Origin: Planctomycetota bacterium | GTDB lineage: Bacteria > Planctomycetota > UBA1135 > UBA2386 | Direction of reading: 5' to 3' | Length of the DNA: 7,978 nt | Assembly: GCA_947455805.1 (NCBI GenBank) | Contig: CANGSN010000122.1 | Location: 1 to 7,978 of the forward strand | Shown here: one piece after another, positions 1 to 5,765 of the stretch | Position numbering within the stretch: position 1 is the stretch's first letter | Layout: every line of letters begins with the position of its first letter | Notes under the pieces: generated by a model | Databases searched by the model: none | What the model was told of the DNA's origin: nothing | The model's input: the letters and a program-made list of their open reading frames with translations, nothing else | Made by a program: the position numbers and the translations under genes

Positions 1-597
1 CAGCAGCAGGCGATGCCCGCCGTCGATCCACTGGTCGCGCGGCAGCAGGTTGCACAGGTCGTGCTCGACCTTCTCCGGCGTCTTCGCCGCGGTCAGGCCG
101 AGGCGCTGGCTGGTCCGCATCACGTGCGTGTCGACGACGACGCCGGCGGCGATGCGGTAGGCGACGCCGAGCACGACGTTCGCCGTCTTGCGGGCCACGC
201 CGGGCAGCGTCAGCAGCTTGTCCATCTCGCGCGGCACGTGACCGCCGAACTGCTGGTGCACCGCGAGGCTGGCGCCCTGGATGGCCTTCGCCTTGTTGCG
301 GAAGAAGCCGGTGCGATGCACCACCGCCTCGATCTCCTCGCGCGGTGCGGCGGCCAGGGCTTCCGGCGTCGGGTACTTCTGGAACAGCACCGGCGTCACC
401 GTGTTGACCGTGCGGTCGGTGCTCTGCGCGCTGAGGATGGTGGCGATCAGCAGCTGCCAGGCGTCCTTGTGGTCCAGCTCGCAGCGCGGCGTCGGGATCG
501 CCGCCGCCAGGCGGGCCGCCACTTCGGCGGCGTTCGCCGGCGGCCCGATCGGCGCCGGGACGTCCGCGCCGGCAGCGCTCTTTTTCCGGGTTGCCAC
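1..597 (-). CDS. nth: Endonuclease III (partial, C-terminus beyond window)
   Basis: This is a DNA glycosylase/AP lyase of base-excision repair that removes oxidised pyrimidines. The 199 visible residues read through to the window edge. Residues about 49-65 carry the family's LSAQ-TD stretch (Gln58, Asp61). Residues 131-143 are the helix-hairpin-helix LPGVARKTANVVL with the catalytic Lys137, and VDTH at 155-158 supplies the catalytic Asp156. The four-cysteine iron-sulfur motif expected at the C-terminus lies outside the window, so its presence cannot be judged. The start is a GTG at 597; the frame is closed upstream at 631-633, and no ATG lies between. No clear Shine-Dalgarno precedes it. It begins 33 bases after the yggS stop, so it is probably the last visible gene of the same transcript. 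The family assignment is firm; the start is less sure. Confidence 0.93.
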   Translation of the reverse strand, partial: MATRKKSAAGADVPAPIGPPANAAEVAARLAAAIPTPRCELDHKDAWQLLIATILSAQSTDRTVNTVTPVLFQKYPTPEALAAAPREEIEAVVHRTGFFRNKAKAIQGASLAVHQQFGGHVPREMDKLLTLPGVARKTANVVLGVAYRIAAGVVVDTHVMRTSQRLGLTAAKTPEKVEHDLCNLLPRDQWIDGGHRLLL

Positions 598-630
598 GGG
601 CCGAGAAGGTAAGGAACGGCCGGCTCCGGC

Positions 631-1323
631 TCAATCGCGCCGACCGAACACCGCGGTGCCGATGCGCACCAGCGTCGAGCCCGCTGCCACAGCCGCATCG
701 AGGTCACCGGACATGCCGAGACTCAGGGTCGGCAGCGACAGACCGCTCGCCGCGCGCAGTTCGTCGCGAAGACGCGATGCCAAGGCGAAAGCCTGCACCG
801 GGTCGCCTTCGAGCGGCCCCATCGCCATCAGGCCTTCGACCACGAGCGCCGGCGCCCGCTGCTGCACGTGCGCCAGGAGTGCTGGCAACTCGCCGGGCGG
901 ACAACCGTGCTTGCTGGCTTCGCCGGTGACGTTCGCTTGCAGCAGCACGGCGAGACGACGGCCTGTCGGCGCCAGTTCGCGCTGCAGTTCATCGGCGAGC
1001 CGCGGCCGATCGAGGCTGTGCACCAGGGCGAGGCCGGGCACGGCCAACAGTTCGCGCACCTTGTTGGTCTGCAGCGAGCCGATCAGGTGCCACTGCACAG
1101 AGTCGAGGTCGCGCAGCTCGGCGGCCTTGGCGGCGAGTTCCTGCACGCGGTTCTCGCCGAACGCGCGCTGGCCGGCGGCGAACGCGCTGCGCACGGCCGC
1201 GGCCGGGTGGGTCTTGCTGACGGCGAGCAACTGCACCTCGCCCGACCGCCGCCCCGCACGTGCCACCGCCGCGTCGATCTGCGCGCGCACGGTGGCGAGG
1301 TTGGCGACGACGTCGACGTTCAC
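631..1323 (-). CDS. yggS: YggS/PROSC family pyridoxal-phosphate homeostasis protein
   Basis: This 230-aa cytosolic PLP-binding protein has an alanine-racemase-like N-terminal barrel fold. The family buffers vitamin B6 and affects amino- and keto-acid pools, with no known enzymatic reaction. The length matches the family (about 230). Motifs in order: AVSKTHP at 34-40 with the PLP Schiff-base Lys37, FGENRVQE at 55-62, WHLIGSLQTNK at 78-88, a GLMAMGPLE segment in the last third, and a C-terminal GMSGDLDAA...GSTLVRIGTAVFG, which supplies the phosphate-binding loop. The start is a GTG whose last two bases overlap the TGA of the upstream 120-aa gene (GTGA), giving tight translational coupling. Longer in-frame starts exist, but they would run deep into that gene and add unalignable sequence. 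The neighbour nth follows 33 bases downstream. Identification is confident. Confidence 0.94.
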   Translation of the reverse strand: MNVDVVANLATVRAQIDAAVARAGRRSGEVQLLAVSKTHPAAAVRSAFAAGQRAFGENRVQELAAKAAELRDLDSVQWHLIGSLQTNKVRELLAVPGLALVHSLDRPRLADELQRELAPTGRRLAVLLQANVTGEASKHGCPPGELPALLAHVQQRAPALVVEGLMAMGPLEGDPVQAFALASRLRDELRAASGLSLPTLSLGMSGDLDAAVAAGSTLVRIGTAVFGRRD

Positions 1324-1682
1324 CGCTCGTCGTCCCAGTGCGCGGTCAGCGGCCCCGGGAACAGCACGCGCCCGCGGCGCACCAGTGCTTCGCGACCGTC
1401 GACGGCGAAGCCGCTGAGCAGCGAGTCCCAGGCTTCGTAGTGGTCCGACTGCATGATCCACTGGCGCAGCGCGTGGCCGATGCGGGCTTCGCCGGCGTGA
1501 CGTTCCCCGAGATGGCGCGCCAGCTTGCGCATGAAGGACGCCACTTCGTCGCGGAACGTGTCGGCGGTGATCTCCTCCGGCCGGAAGCCGAAGTCGCGGA
1601 TCAACTCCTCGCGGCACGCCGCCGCAACCTGCGCCAAGGAGGCGCCGAGCAGGATGTCGGCGGTTGCGGCCTGGACGTTCAT
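1320..1682 (-). CDS. Uncharacterised 120-aa protein coupled to yggS
   Basis: I do not recognise this family. The protein has 120 residues, is soluble-looking and probably mainly helical, with no signal peptide, membrane segment or cysteine motif (one Cys near residue 23). Features are an N-terminal segment resembling a helix (AATADILLGASLAQVAAAC), an acidic stretch with FGFRPEEI, a basic patch around residues 52-70, and a Trp-containing C-terminal region (WIMQSDHYEAWDS). It is accepted as real because its TGA overlaps the GTG of yggS in the four-base GTGA pattern of coupled genes, and because it lies in the same direction as its neighbours. The ATG at 1682 has no good ribosome binding site. 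Upstream lies the 13-bp repeat array that separates it from purH. A role with yggS in PLP or amino-acid metabolism is possible from context only. Confidence 0.68.
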   Translation of the reverse strand: MNVQAATADILLGASLAQVAAACREELIRDFGFRPEEITADTFRDEVASFMRKLARHLGERHAGEARIGHALRQWIMQSDHYEAWDSLLSGFAVDGREALVRRGRVLFPGPLTAHWDDER

Positions 1683-1721
1683 GGAGTCGAGTCGATCGCG
1701 CGGGCGGGCGGTCCGTCGGTG

Positions 1722-1848
1722 GTTCCGGTCCGTTGTTCCGGTCCGTTGCTCGGGTCGGTTGCTCGGGTCGGTTGTTCGGGTCGGTTGTTCGGGTCGGTTG
1801 TTCGGGTCGGTTGTTCGGGTCGGTTGTTCGGGTCGGTTGTTCCGGTCA
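1722..1848. repeat. 13-bp tandem repeat array between purH and the 120-aa gene
   Basis: Nine contiguous 13-bp units run from 1732 to 1848, with a shortened tenth unit (three bases missing) at 1722-1731. Five central units (1771-1835) are identical, plus-strand GTTGTTCGGGTCG. Two on the left (1745-1770) carry T to C at position 5. The outermost units (1732-1744 and 1836-1848) differ in having CCGGTC. The last unit contains the stop codon of purH. The period is not a multiple of three. On the transcribed (minus) strand the unit is CGACCCGAACAAC: six C, five A, two G, no T. The array is therefore open in all three minus-strand frames and would give a C-rich, G-poor, weakly structured RNA. It is likely a slippage-prone minisatellite; a function is unproven. 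Confidence 0.95.
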
Positions 1849-3426
1849 GTGGCGGAAGTGACGGTGGCCGGTCATGACCATCGCCATGCCGTGCTCGTCG
1901 GCGGCGGCCACGACCTCTTCGTCGCGCTTGCTGCCGCCCGGTTGCACGGCGGCGGTGACGCCGGCCTTGGCGCAGACCAGCAGGCCGTCGGCGAACGGGA
2001 AGAACGCGTCGCTGGCGACGACGCTGCCGCGCGCGCGATCGCCCGCCTTGTCGACGGCGATCTTCGCCGAGTCGACGCGACTCATCTGGCCGGCGCCGAC
2101 GCCGACGGTGTGGCAGGCGCCGTCGTCGGTCGTGCGCGCCAGCACGATCGCGTTCGACTTCACGTGCTTGCAGACCTTCCACGCGAACGCCATCGCCTTC
2201 TTCTCGGCGTCGTTCGGCGCGCGCTTGCTGGCGACGTCCTGCTTCGGCGCGTCGGACGGGAAGTCGGCCGTCTGCAGCAGGAACCCGCCGGACACCGGCC
2301 GCGCGACGAAGCGCTGGCGCAGCGCCATCGTCGGCATGCCGCCGAGGTCGATGACGCGCACGTTCGGCCCCCACTTCGCCGCCTGCAGCGCGCTGACGGC
2401 CGCCGGCTCGACGTGCGGGGCGACGATCACTTCGAGGAAGGTGCCGCTCTGCACGATGGCCTGCGCGGTGGCGACGTCGAACGTGCGGTTGGTGGCGAGG
2501 ATGCCGCCGAACGCGGACACCGGGTCGCAGGCGAGCGCCAGTTCGAACGCGCGCGGCAGCGTCGCAGCGACCGCGGTGCCACACGGGTTGTTGTGCTTCA
2601 CCAGCACGCACGCGGTCTGCTCGAACTCGAGCGCCAGGCCGAGCGCGCCGTCGGCGTCGAGGATGTTGTTGTAGCTGAGTTCCTTGCCGCCGAGCTGCTT
2701 GCCGTTGGCGAGGCTGGGCGACGCTTCGCCGATGTTGTAGAAGGCGGCCTTCTGGTGGGGGTTCTCGCCGTAGCGGAGGTCCTGCAGCTTCTCGCCGGTG
2801 AACGACACGCGCGCGGGGAAGAACGTCTCGCCCGGCAGCGTGCGACGTTCGCAGTCGAACCACTGTGCGATCGCGGCGTCGTAGGCGGCGGTGTGCGCGA
2901 AGGCCTTGGCGGCGAGGCGCCGCAGCACGTCCTGCGGCAGCTTGCCGCCGTGCTCCTTCAGCGCGCGCAGCACGGCCGTGTAGTCGCCCGGATCGACCAC
3001 CACGGCGACCGACTGATGGTTCTTGGCCGCGCTGCGGATCATCGCCGGCCCGCCGATGTCGATCTGCTCGACGATCTCGTGGCGGGCGATGCCCGGCTTC
3101 CGCACCGTCTCGCGGAAGCGGTAGAGGTTGACGCACAGCACGTCGATGGGGTCGATGCCGTGCTCGACCATCGCCCCGCGGTGGCCCTGGTCGTCGCGCT
3201 TGCCGAGCAGGCCGCCGTGCACCTTCGGATGCAGGGTCTTCAGGCGCCCGTCCATCAGCTCGGGGAAGCCGGTGTAGTCGGCGACCTCGGTGACCGGCAG
3301 GCCGGCGTCGAGCAGCGCGCGGGCGGTGCCACCGGTCGACAGCAGCGAGAAGCCGGCGTCGGCGAGACCGCGGGCGAACTCGACGATGCCTTGTTTGTCC
3401 GTGACCGACAGCAGCGCGCGTCTCAT
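1846..3426 (-). CDS. purH: Bifunctional AICAR transformylase / IMP cyclohydrolase
   Basis: This enzyme performs the last two steps of de novo purine synthesis: formylation of AICAR with 10-formyl-tetrahydrofolate, then ring closure to IMP. The protein has 526 residues, the usual full length. The N-terminal MGS-like cyclohydrolase domain (about 1-195) has SVTDKQG, STGGTA, RLKTLHPKVHGGLL at 61-74 and IGGPAMIRSAAKNH near 124-137. The transformylase domain (about 200-526) has RYGENPHQ, SYNNILDADGA, VKHNNPCG with the catalytic Lys277-His278 pair, DPVSAFGG, SNAIVLA, GAGQMSRVDSAKIA, SDAFFPFADG, QPGGSKRDEEV and a terminal RHFRH. A small oddity is NLYRF at 100-104 where NLYPF is common. The ATG at 3426 overlaps the TGA of prfB (ATGA), which fixes the start, and a purine-rich GAAGGA stretch lies upstream. 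The stop codon sits inside the outermost unit of the tandem repeat. Confidence 0.97.
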   Translation of the reverse strand: MRRALLSVTDKQGIVEFARGLADAGFSLLSTGGTARALLDAGLPVTEVADYTGFPELMDGRLKTLHPKVHGGLLGKRDDQGHRGAMVEHGIDPIDVLCVNLYRFRETVRKPGIARHEIVEQIDIGGPAMIRSAAKNHQSVAVVVDPGDYTAVLRALKEHGGKLPQDVLRRLAAKAFAHTAAYDAAIAQWFDCERRTLPGETFFPARVSFTGEKLQDLRYGENPHQKAAFYNIGEASPSLANGKQLGGKELSYNNILDADGALGLALEFEQTACVLVKHNNPCGTAVAATLPRAFELALACDPVSAFGGILATNRTFDVATAQAIVQSGTFLEVIVAPHVEPAAVSALQAAKWGPNVRVIDLGGMPTMALRQRFVARPVSGGFLLQTADFPSDAPKQDVASKRAPNDAEKKAMAFAWKVCKHVKSNAIVLARTTDDGACHTVGVGAGQMSRVDSAKIAVDKAGDRARGSVVASDAFFPFADGLLVCAKAGVTAAVQPGGSKRDEEVVAAADEHGMAMVMTGHRHFRH

Positions 3427-4533
3427 TTCTTCGCCTGGTCCTTCTTCTGCTTCAGGTAGCCCTCGATGAACGGGTCGAGCTTGCCGTCCAGCACGCCGTG
3501 CACGTCGCTGGTCTCGACCTCGGTGCGCAGGTCCTTGCACATCTGGTAGGGCTGCAGCACGTAGCTGCGGATCTGGTTGCCCCAGCTGATCGAGCCGCGG
3601 TCGCCGTAGAACTTCGCCAACTCGGCTTCGCGCTTGCTGAGTTCGAGCTGGTAGAGCTTCGACTTCAGCGTGCGCATCGCCGACTCGCGGTTCTTGTGCT
3701 GGCTGCGCTCGGCCTGGCAGGCGACCACGATGCCGGTCGGCATGTGCGTGATGCGGATCGCCGACTCGGTCTTGTTGACGTGCTGGCCGCCGGCGCCGGA
3801 GCTACGGAACGTGTCGACCTTCAGGTCTTCCTTGCGGATGTCGACCTCGATCGTGTCGTCGAACTCGGGCACCACTTCGACCGAGGCGAACGACGTCTGC
3901 CGCCGGCCCTGGCCGTCGAACGGCGAGATGCGCACGAGCCGGTGCACGCCCTGCTCGGCCTTCAGCTTGCCGTAGACGTAGGGGCCGCGGATGACGATCG
4001 TCGCGCTCTTGATGCCGGCCTCCTCCGCCTTCTGGAAGTCGGTCTCCTCGACGGTCATGTCGTTCTTGGCCGCCCACTTGATGTACATGCGGAGCAACAT
4101 CTCGGCCCAGTCCGAGGCGTCGATGCCGCCAGCACCGGACTGCAGCGTGATGATCGCGTTCATCGCGTCGTGCTCGCCGCCGAGCATCAACTGGAACTCG
4201 AGCTGGTCGAGCCGCTCGTTGATCTTGTGCTGGTTCTCGGCCAGGTCGGTCTCGACCGCCGACAGGTCGTCGGCGCCGAGTTCCAGCAGCACGCGGCCGT
4301 CCTCGATCAGCTGCAGCAGCTTGTCGATCGGATCGACGACCTGGAAGCAGAGCTTCTTCTTGGCGACGACCAGTTGGGCCCGCTCCGGCTCCTCCCAGAA
4401 GCCGGGCTGGGACATCTGGTTCTCGATGTCGGCTAGCTCGCGGTGACGGCGAACGTAGTCAAAGTGACACCTTGAGCGACGCGACGCGCTCGTCGGCCGC
4501 CTGCAGCGCGGCCTTGTGATCGTTCAGACCCAT
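3423..4533 (-). CDS. prfB: Peptide chain release factor 2, expressed by +1 programmed frameshift
   Basis: RF2 recognises UGA and UAA stop codons and triggers peptide release on the ribosome. The gene is in two frames. Codons 1-24 run from ATG 4533 to CTT (4464-4462) and meet an in-frame TGA at 4461-4459. Skipping the T at 4461 continues with GAC-TAC and gives 345 more residues, 369 in total, close to the Escherichia coli protein (365). The slip site reads AAGGTG-TCA-CTT-TGA-C: a Shine-Dalgarno-like AAGGTG three bases before CTT, as in classical prfB. The main part carries the RF2-specific tripeptide SPF at 203-205 and the catalytic GGQ at 248-250 within SSGAGGQHVNKT. The product autoregulates frameshifting, because scarce RF2 lets ribosomes pause on UGA. 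The start at 4533 is chosen from the length before the slip site; its ribosome binding site is poor. purH follows with an ATGA overlap. Confidence 0.95.
4458..4471 (-). promoter_or_regulatory. prfB: prfB programmed +1 frameshift signal
   Basis: On the minus strand the bases read AAGGTG (SD-like, 4473-4468), TCA spacer, CTT (P-site slip codon, 4464-4462), TGA (4461-4459), C. CTT-TGA-C is identical to the known RF2 recoding heptamer, and the three-base distance from the SD-like element is the one known to stimulate forward slippage. A +1 shift links two open frames whose products match the N- and C-terminal parts of RF2. The function is known for the family; here it is read directly from sequence. 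Confidence 0.95.
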
Positions 4534-4600
4534 GGGGGCGAGGATCTGAGCGATCGGCGCCGGCGATTTCCAGGCGCGTCCGGTCAGCGACCGGAAAAGT

Positions 4601-4666
4601 GGGACCCGCGACGGGCACTGCAGGCAAAGGATCGAAGTCGGCGAATCATGGCCCGTCGCGGGTTCC
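4601..4666. repeat. Long inverted repeat (16-bp arms, 34-bp loop)
   Basis: The arms ACCCGCGACGGGC (4604-4616) and GCCCGTCGCGGGT (4651-4663) are perfectly complementary over 13 bp. Three further pairs extend the stem outward: G4603 with T4664, then G4602 with C4665 and G4601 with C4666. The non-Watson-Crick position would be a G-U wobble in a plus-strand RNA but a C-A mismatch in a minus-strand RNA, which mildly favours a plus-strand transcript. The loop is 34 bases, longer than in an ordinary terminator, and no T-tract follows on either strand. Confidence 0.8.
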
Positions 4667-4800
4667 GTGTTCGGTTCCCGGCTCTCGCCGGTGCCTGATT
4701 CTCGGCAGCGATCGCGCGCACCCAAGTGCCGCACTTCGAGCAACCAACGACGCGCGGCTGGAGGTTTTCACCGGGGTCGCGTTCGCACCGGCGCCTGGCG

Positions 4801-4835
4801 TCGCCGAACGCTTCGGTCGGCGATTTTCTTTCTCT
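4801..4835 (+). terminator. Rho-independent terminator-like hairpin on the plus strand, no gene upstream
   Basis: TCGCCGA (4801-4807) pairs with TCGGCGA (4817-4823) in seven bp; after one A-G mismatch two more C-G/G-C pairs close a small CTT loop. A pyrimidine tract TTTTCTTTCTCTC follows directly at 4824. In this GC-rich sequence such a T-run is conspicuous. The arrangement is that of an intrinsic terminator for plus-strand transcription. However, every gene to the left is on the minus strand, so whatever it would terminate is not an annotated protein gene. Confidence 0.5.
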
Positions 4836-4937
4836 CGCACTGGGACGTGCGGCCGTCCGCGACCCCGAGCGTGGCGGGATTCGGCACGTGGTCCGTCGAC
4901 GCGGTGCGACGGAGGCATTGCGCGGATGGGGCGACGC

Positions 4938-5192
4938 TCAGGGCTCGAGCAGCTTGCGCAGCGAGGCGAAGAAGCGGTTCCAGCCGGCCAGCGCCTTGCC
5001 GAGGTCGCGGCGCACCTGCGCGTCGCGCTCGAAGGTCTCGGCCAGCAGTTCGAGCAGGGGCACCCGCGCATGTTCGGGCGTCGCAGGATCGAGGATGGTG
5101 ACGACCATCGGGCGGACGGCCGCCAGGAACCGGGGGTCCTGGTTTTGGTGGCGCTGCGACAGTTCGGACAGCAGGAAATCGACTCGTTCCAT
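4938..5192 (-). CDS. Small uncharacterised 84-aa protein
   Basis: I do not recognise this protein. It has 84 residues, is probably all helical and cytosolic, with no Cys, signal peptide or membrane segment. It begins MERVDFLLSELSQRH, has a middle helix (FLAAVRPMVVTIL), a proline break (DPATPEHARVP), then LLELLAETFERDAQVRRDLG and a C-terminal amphipathic helix with GWNRFFASLRKLLEP. The start at 5192 is preferred because GGGAAG lies about six bases upstream; an in-frame ATG at 5276 would add 28 residues of poor coding character. It shares direction with the Fis-type gene upstream (159-bp gap) and lies 404 bp before prfB. It is accepted as probably real from its amphipathic, charge-patterned sequence and the ribosome binding site. 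Its function is unknown. Confidence 0.55.
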   Translation of the reverse strand: MERVDFLLSELSQRHQNQDPRFLAAVRPMVVTILDPATPEHARVPLLELLAETFERDAQVRRDLGKALAGWNRFFASLRKLLEP

Positions 5193-5351
5193 GGGCACTT
5201 CCCGGCAGCCGAGGGGGCGACTGCCGGTGAACAGTACCACGCTGGCGGGCACGGGGTCGGTGGCCCGCTGCCGCATGGCTGGTAATGGGCCATGCCGCCG
5301 AGACTCCCGGACGACTAGGGCCGCAACCCGGCTGGCTGCGGCTCACAGCGC

Positions 5352-5765
5352 CTACAGGATCGTCATCGAGCTGGCGGACCCCATGCGCTTCCTCGCCCGG
5401 GCCTCGGACGCCTTGGAGCTCTTCAGCTTGTTGTAGAGCGTCTTGGTGTCGATCCCGAGGATCCGCGCCGCGCGTGTCTTGTTGCCGCCAGTCGACGCGA
5501 GCACGCGCTGGATGTGGCGCTTCTCGACCTCGGCCAGAGTCAGCTTCAGGGTCTCTTCGATGGTGTTTTCAGCCACCATCCGGTGGAGCGCCTGCGAAGG
5601 CTCCACCAAGACCATGTCGAACTCGGCTCCTTCGAGCCGGCCGCGCAGCTCGTCGGGCGAACTGCAGGTGGTGACGAGGCACCCCCATTCCGCAGTCGTC
5701 TTGGCCAAAGCACCAGCCGCTGGATCGCGCGCGGAGTAGAGGAGCAGTCGCTTGCCGAGATTCAT
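5352..5765 (-). CDS. Short regulator: degenerate receiver-like half domain plus Fis-type helix-turn-helix
   Basis: This is a probable DNA-binding transcription regulator of 137 aa. Residues 5-58 resemble the first half of a response-regulator receiver: strand KRLLLYSARD, helix, second strand CLVTTC, helix SPDELRGRLEG, third strand FDMVLVEPS. The residue aligned with the phosphorylated Asp is Glu56, and the remaining receiver strands, with their Thr/Ser and Lys, are absent. Residues about 68-117 are a clear Fis/NtrC C-terminal domain: LTLAEVEKRHIQRVL, then GGNKTRAARILGIDTKTLYNKLK, the helix-turn-helix. The sigma-54-interacting AAA+ domain of NtrC proteins is missing. A basic tail (EARARKRMG) follows. 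The ATG at 5765 suits the fold. Upstream in-frame ATGs at 5792 and 5882 would add arginine-rich sequence and cannot be excluded; no start has a good ribosome binding site. The DNA-binding role is likely; the receiver reading is inference. Confidence 0.85.
   Translation of the reverse strand: MNLGKRLLLYSARDPAAGALAKTTAEWGCLVTTCSSPDELRGRLEGAEFDMVLVEPSQALHRMVAENTIEETLKLTLAEVEKRHIQRVLASTGGNKTRAARILGIDTKTLYNKLKSSKASEARARKRMGSASSMTIL

Larger units (their letters stand above)
4534..4937. other. 404-bp gene-free region upstream of prfB
   Basis: No convincing gene is present. The minus-strand frame leading into prfB stays open back to an ATG at 4743, but its translation is compositionally odd and unlike any RF2 N-terminus. 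The region should contain the promoter of the prfB-purH transcript, yet I cannot pick -35/-10 elements with confidence. It holds several inverted repeats: a six-bp hairpin with a three-base loop at 4580-4594, a long one at 4601-4666, a perfect 13-bp palindrome AAGTGC-C-GCACTT at 4724-4736, a terminator-like hairpin facing the plus strand at 4801-4835, and a seven-bp hairpin at 4892-4913. The density of secondary structure suggests a leader, an RNA gene or regulatory sites. Confidence 0.7.

Noticed and set aside
1722..1848. CRISPR array
   Set aside because: The 13-bp units are directly adjacent with no spacers, and no cas genes are present.
1525..3459. Very long plus-strand open frame (644 codons) opposite purH
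   Set aside because: It is the antisense shadow of purH and the repeat. Its translation is biased toward Arg, Val, His and Asp, has no recognisable motif, and purH on the other strand is certain.
3498..4436. Plus-strand open frame of 312 codons opposite prfB
   Set aside because: It is antisense to a certain RF2 gene and has low-complexity composition typical of GC-rich shadow frames.
4640..4710. Possible tRNA because of a GGTTCC stretch near an inverted repeat
   Set aside because: There is no acceptor stem of the right span, no anticodon arm and no proper T-loop (TTCRA).
4459..4743. Minus-strand 94-codon frame as a separate gene
   Set aside because: Its last 24 codons are the pre-frameshift part of prfB. 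The upstream part has odd composition and no homology to RF2 N-termini, and the downstream frame continues RF2 after a +1 shift.
4599..5285. Plus-strand frames of 144-236 codons across 4599-5436
   Set aside because: They overlap one another in several frames, have Arg/Ser/Pro-rich composition, and no motif or ribosome binding site supports them.
5273..5295. Seven-bp hairpin (GCATGGC / GCCATGC) between the Fis-type gene and the 84-aa gene as a terminator
   Set aside because: No T-tract follows on either strand, and the stem is short with a nine-base loop.
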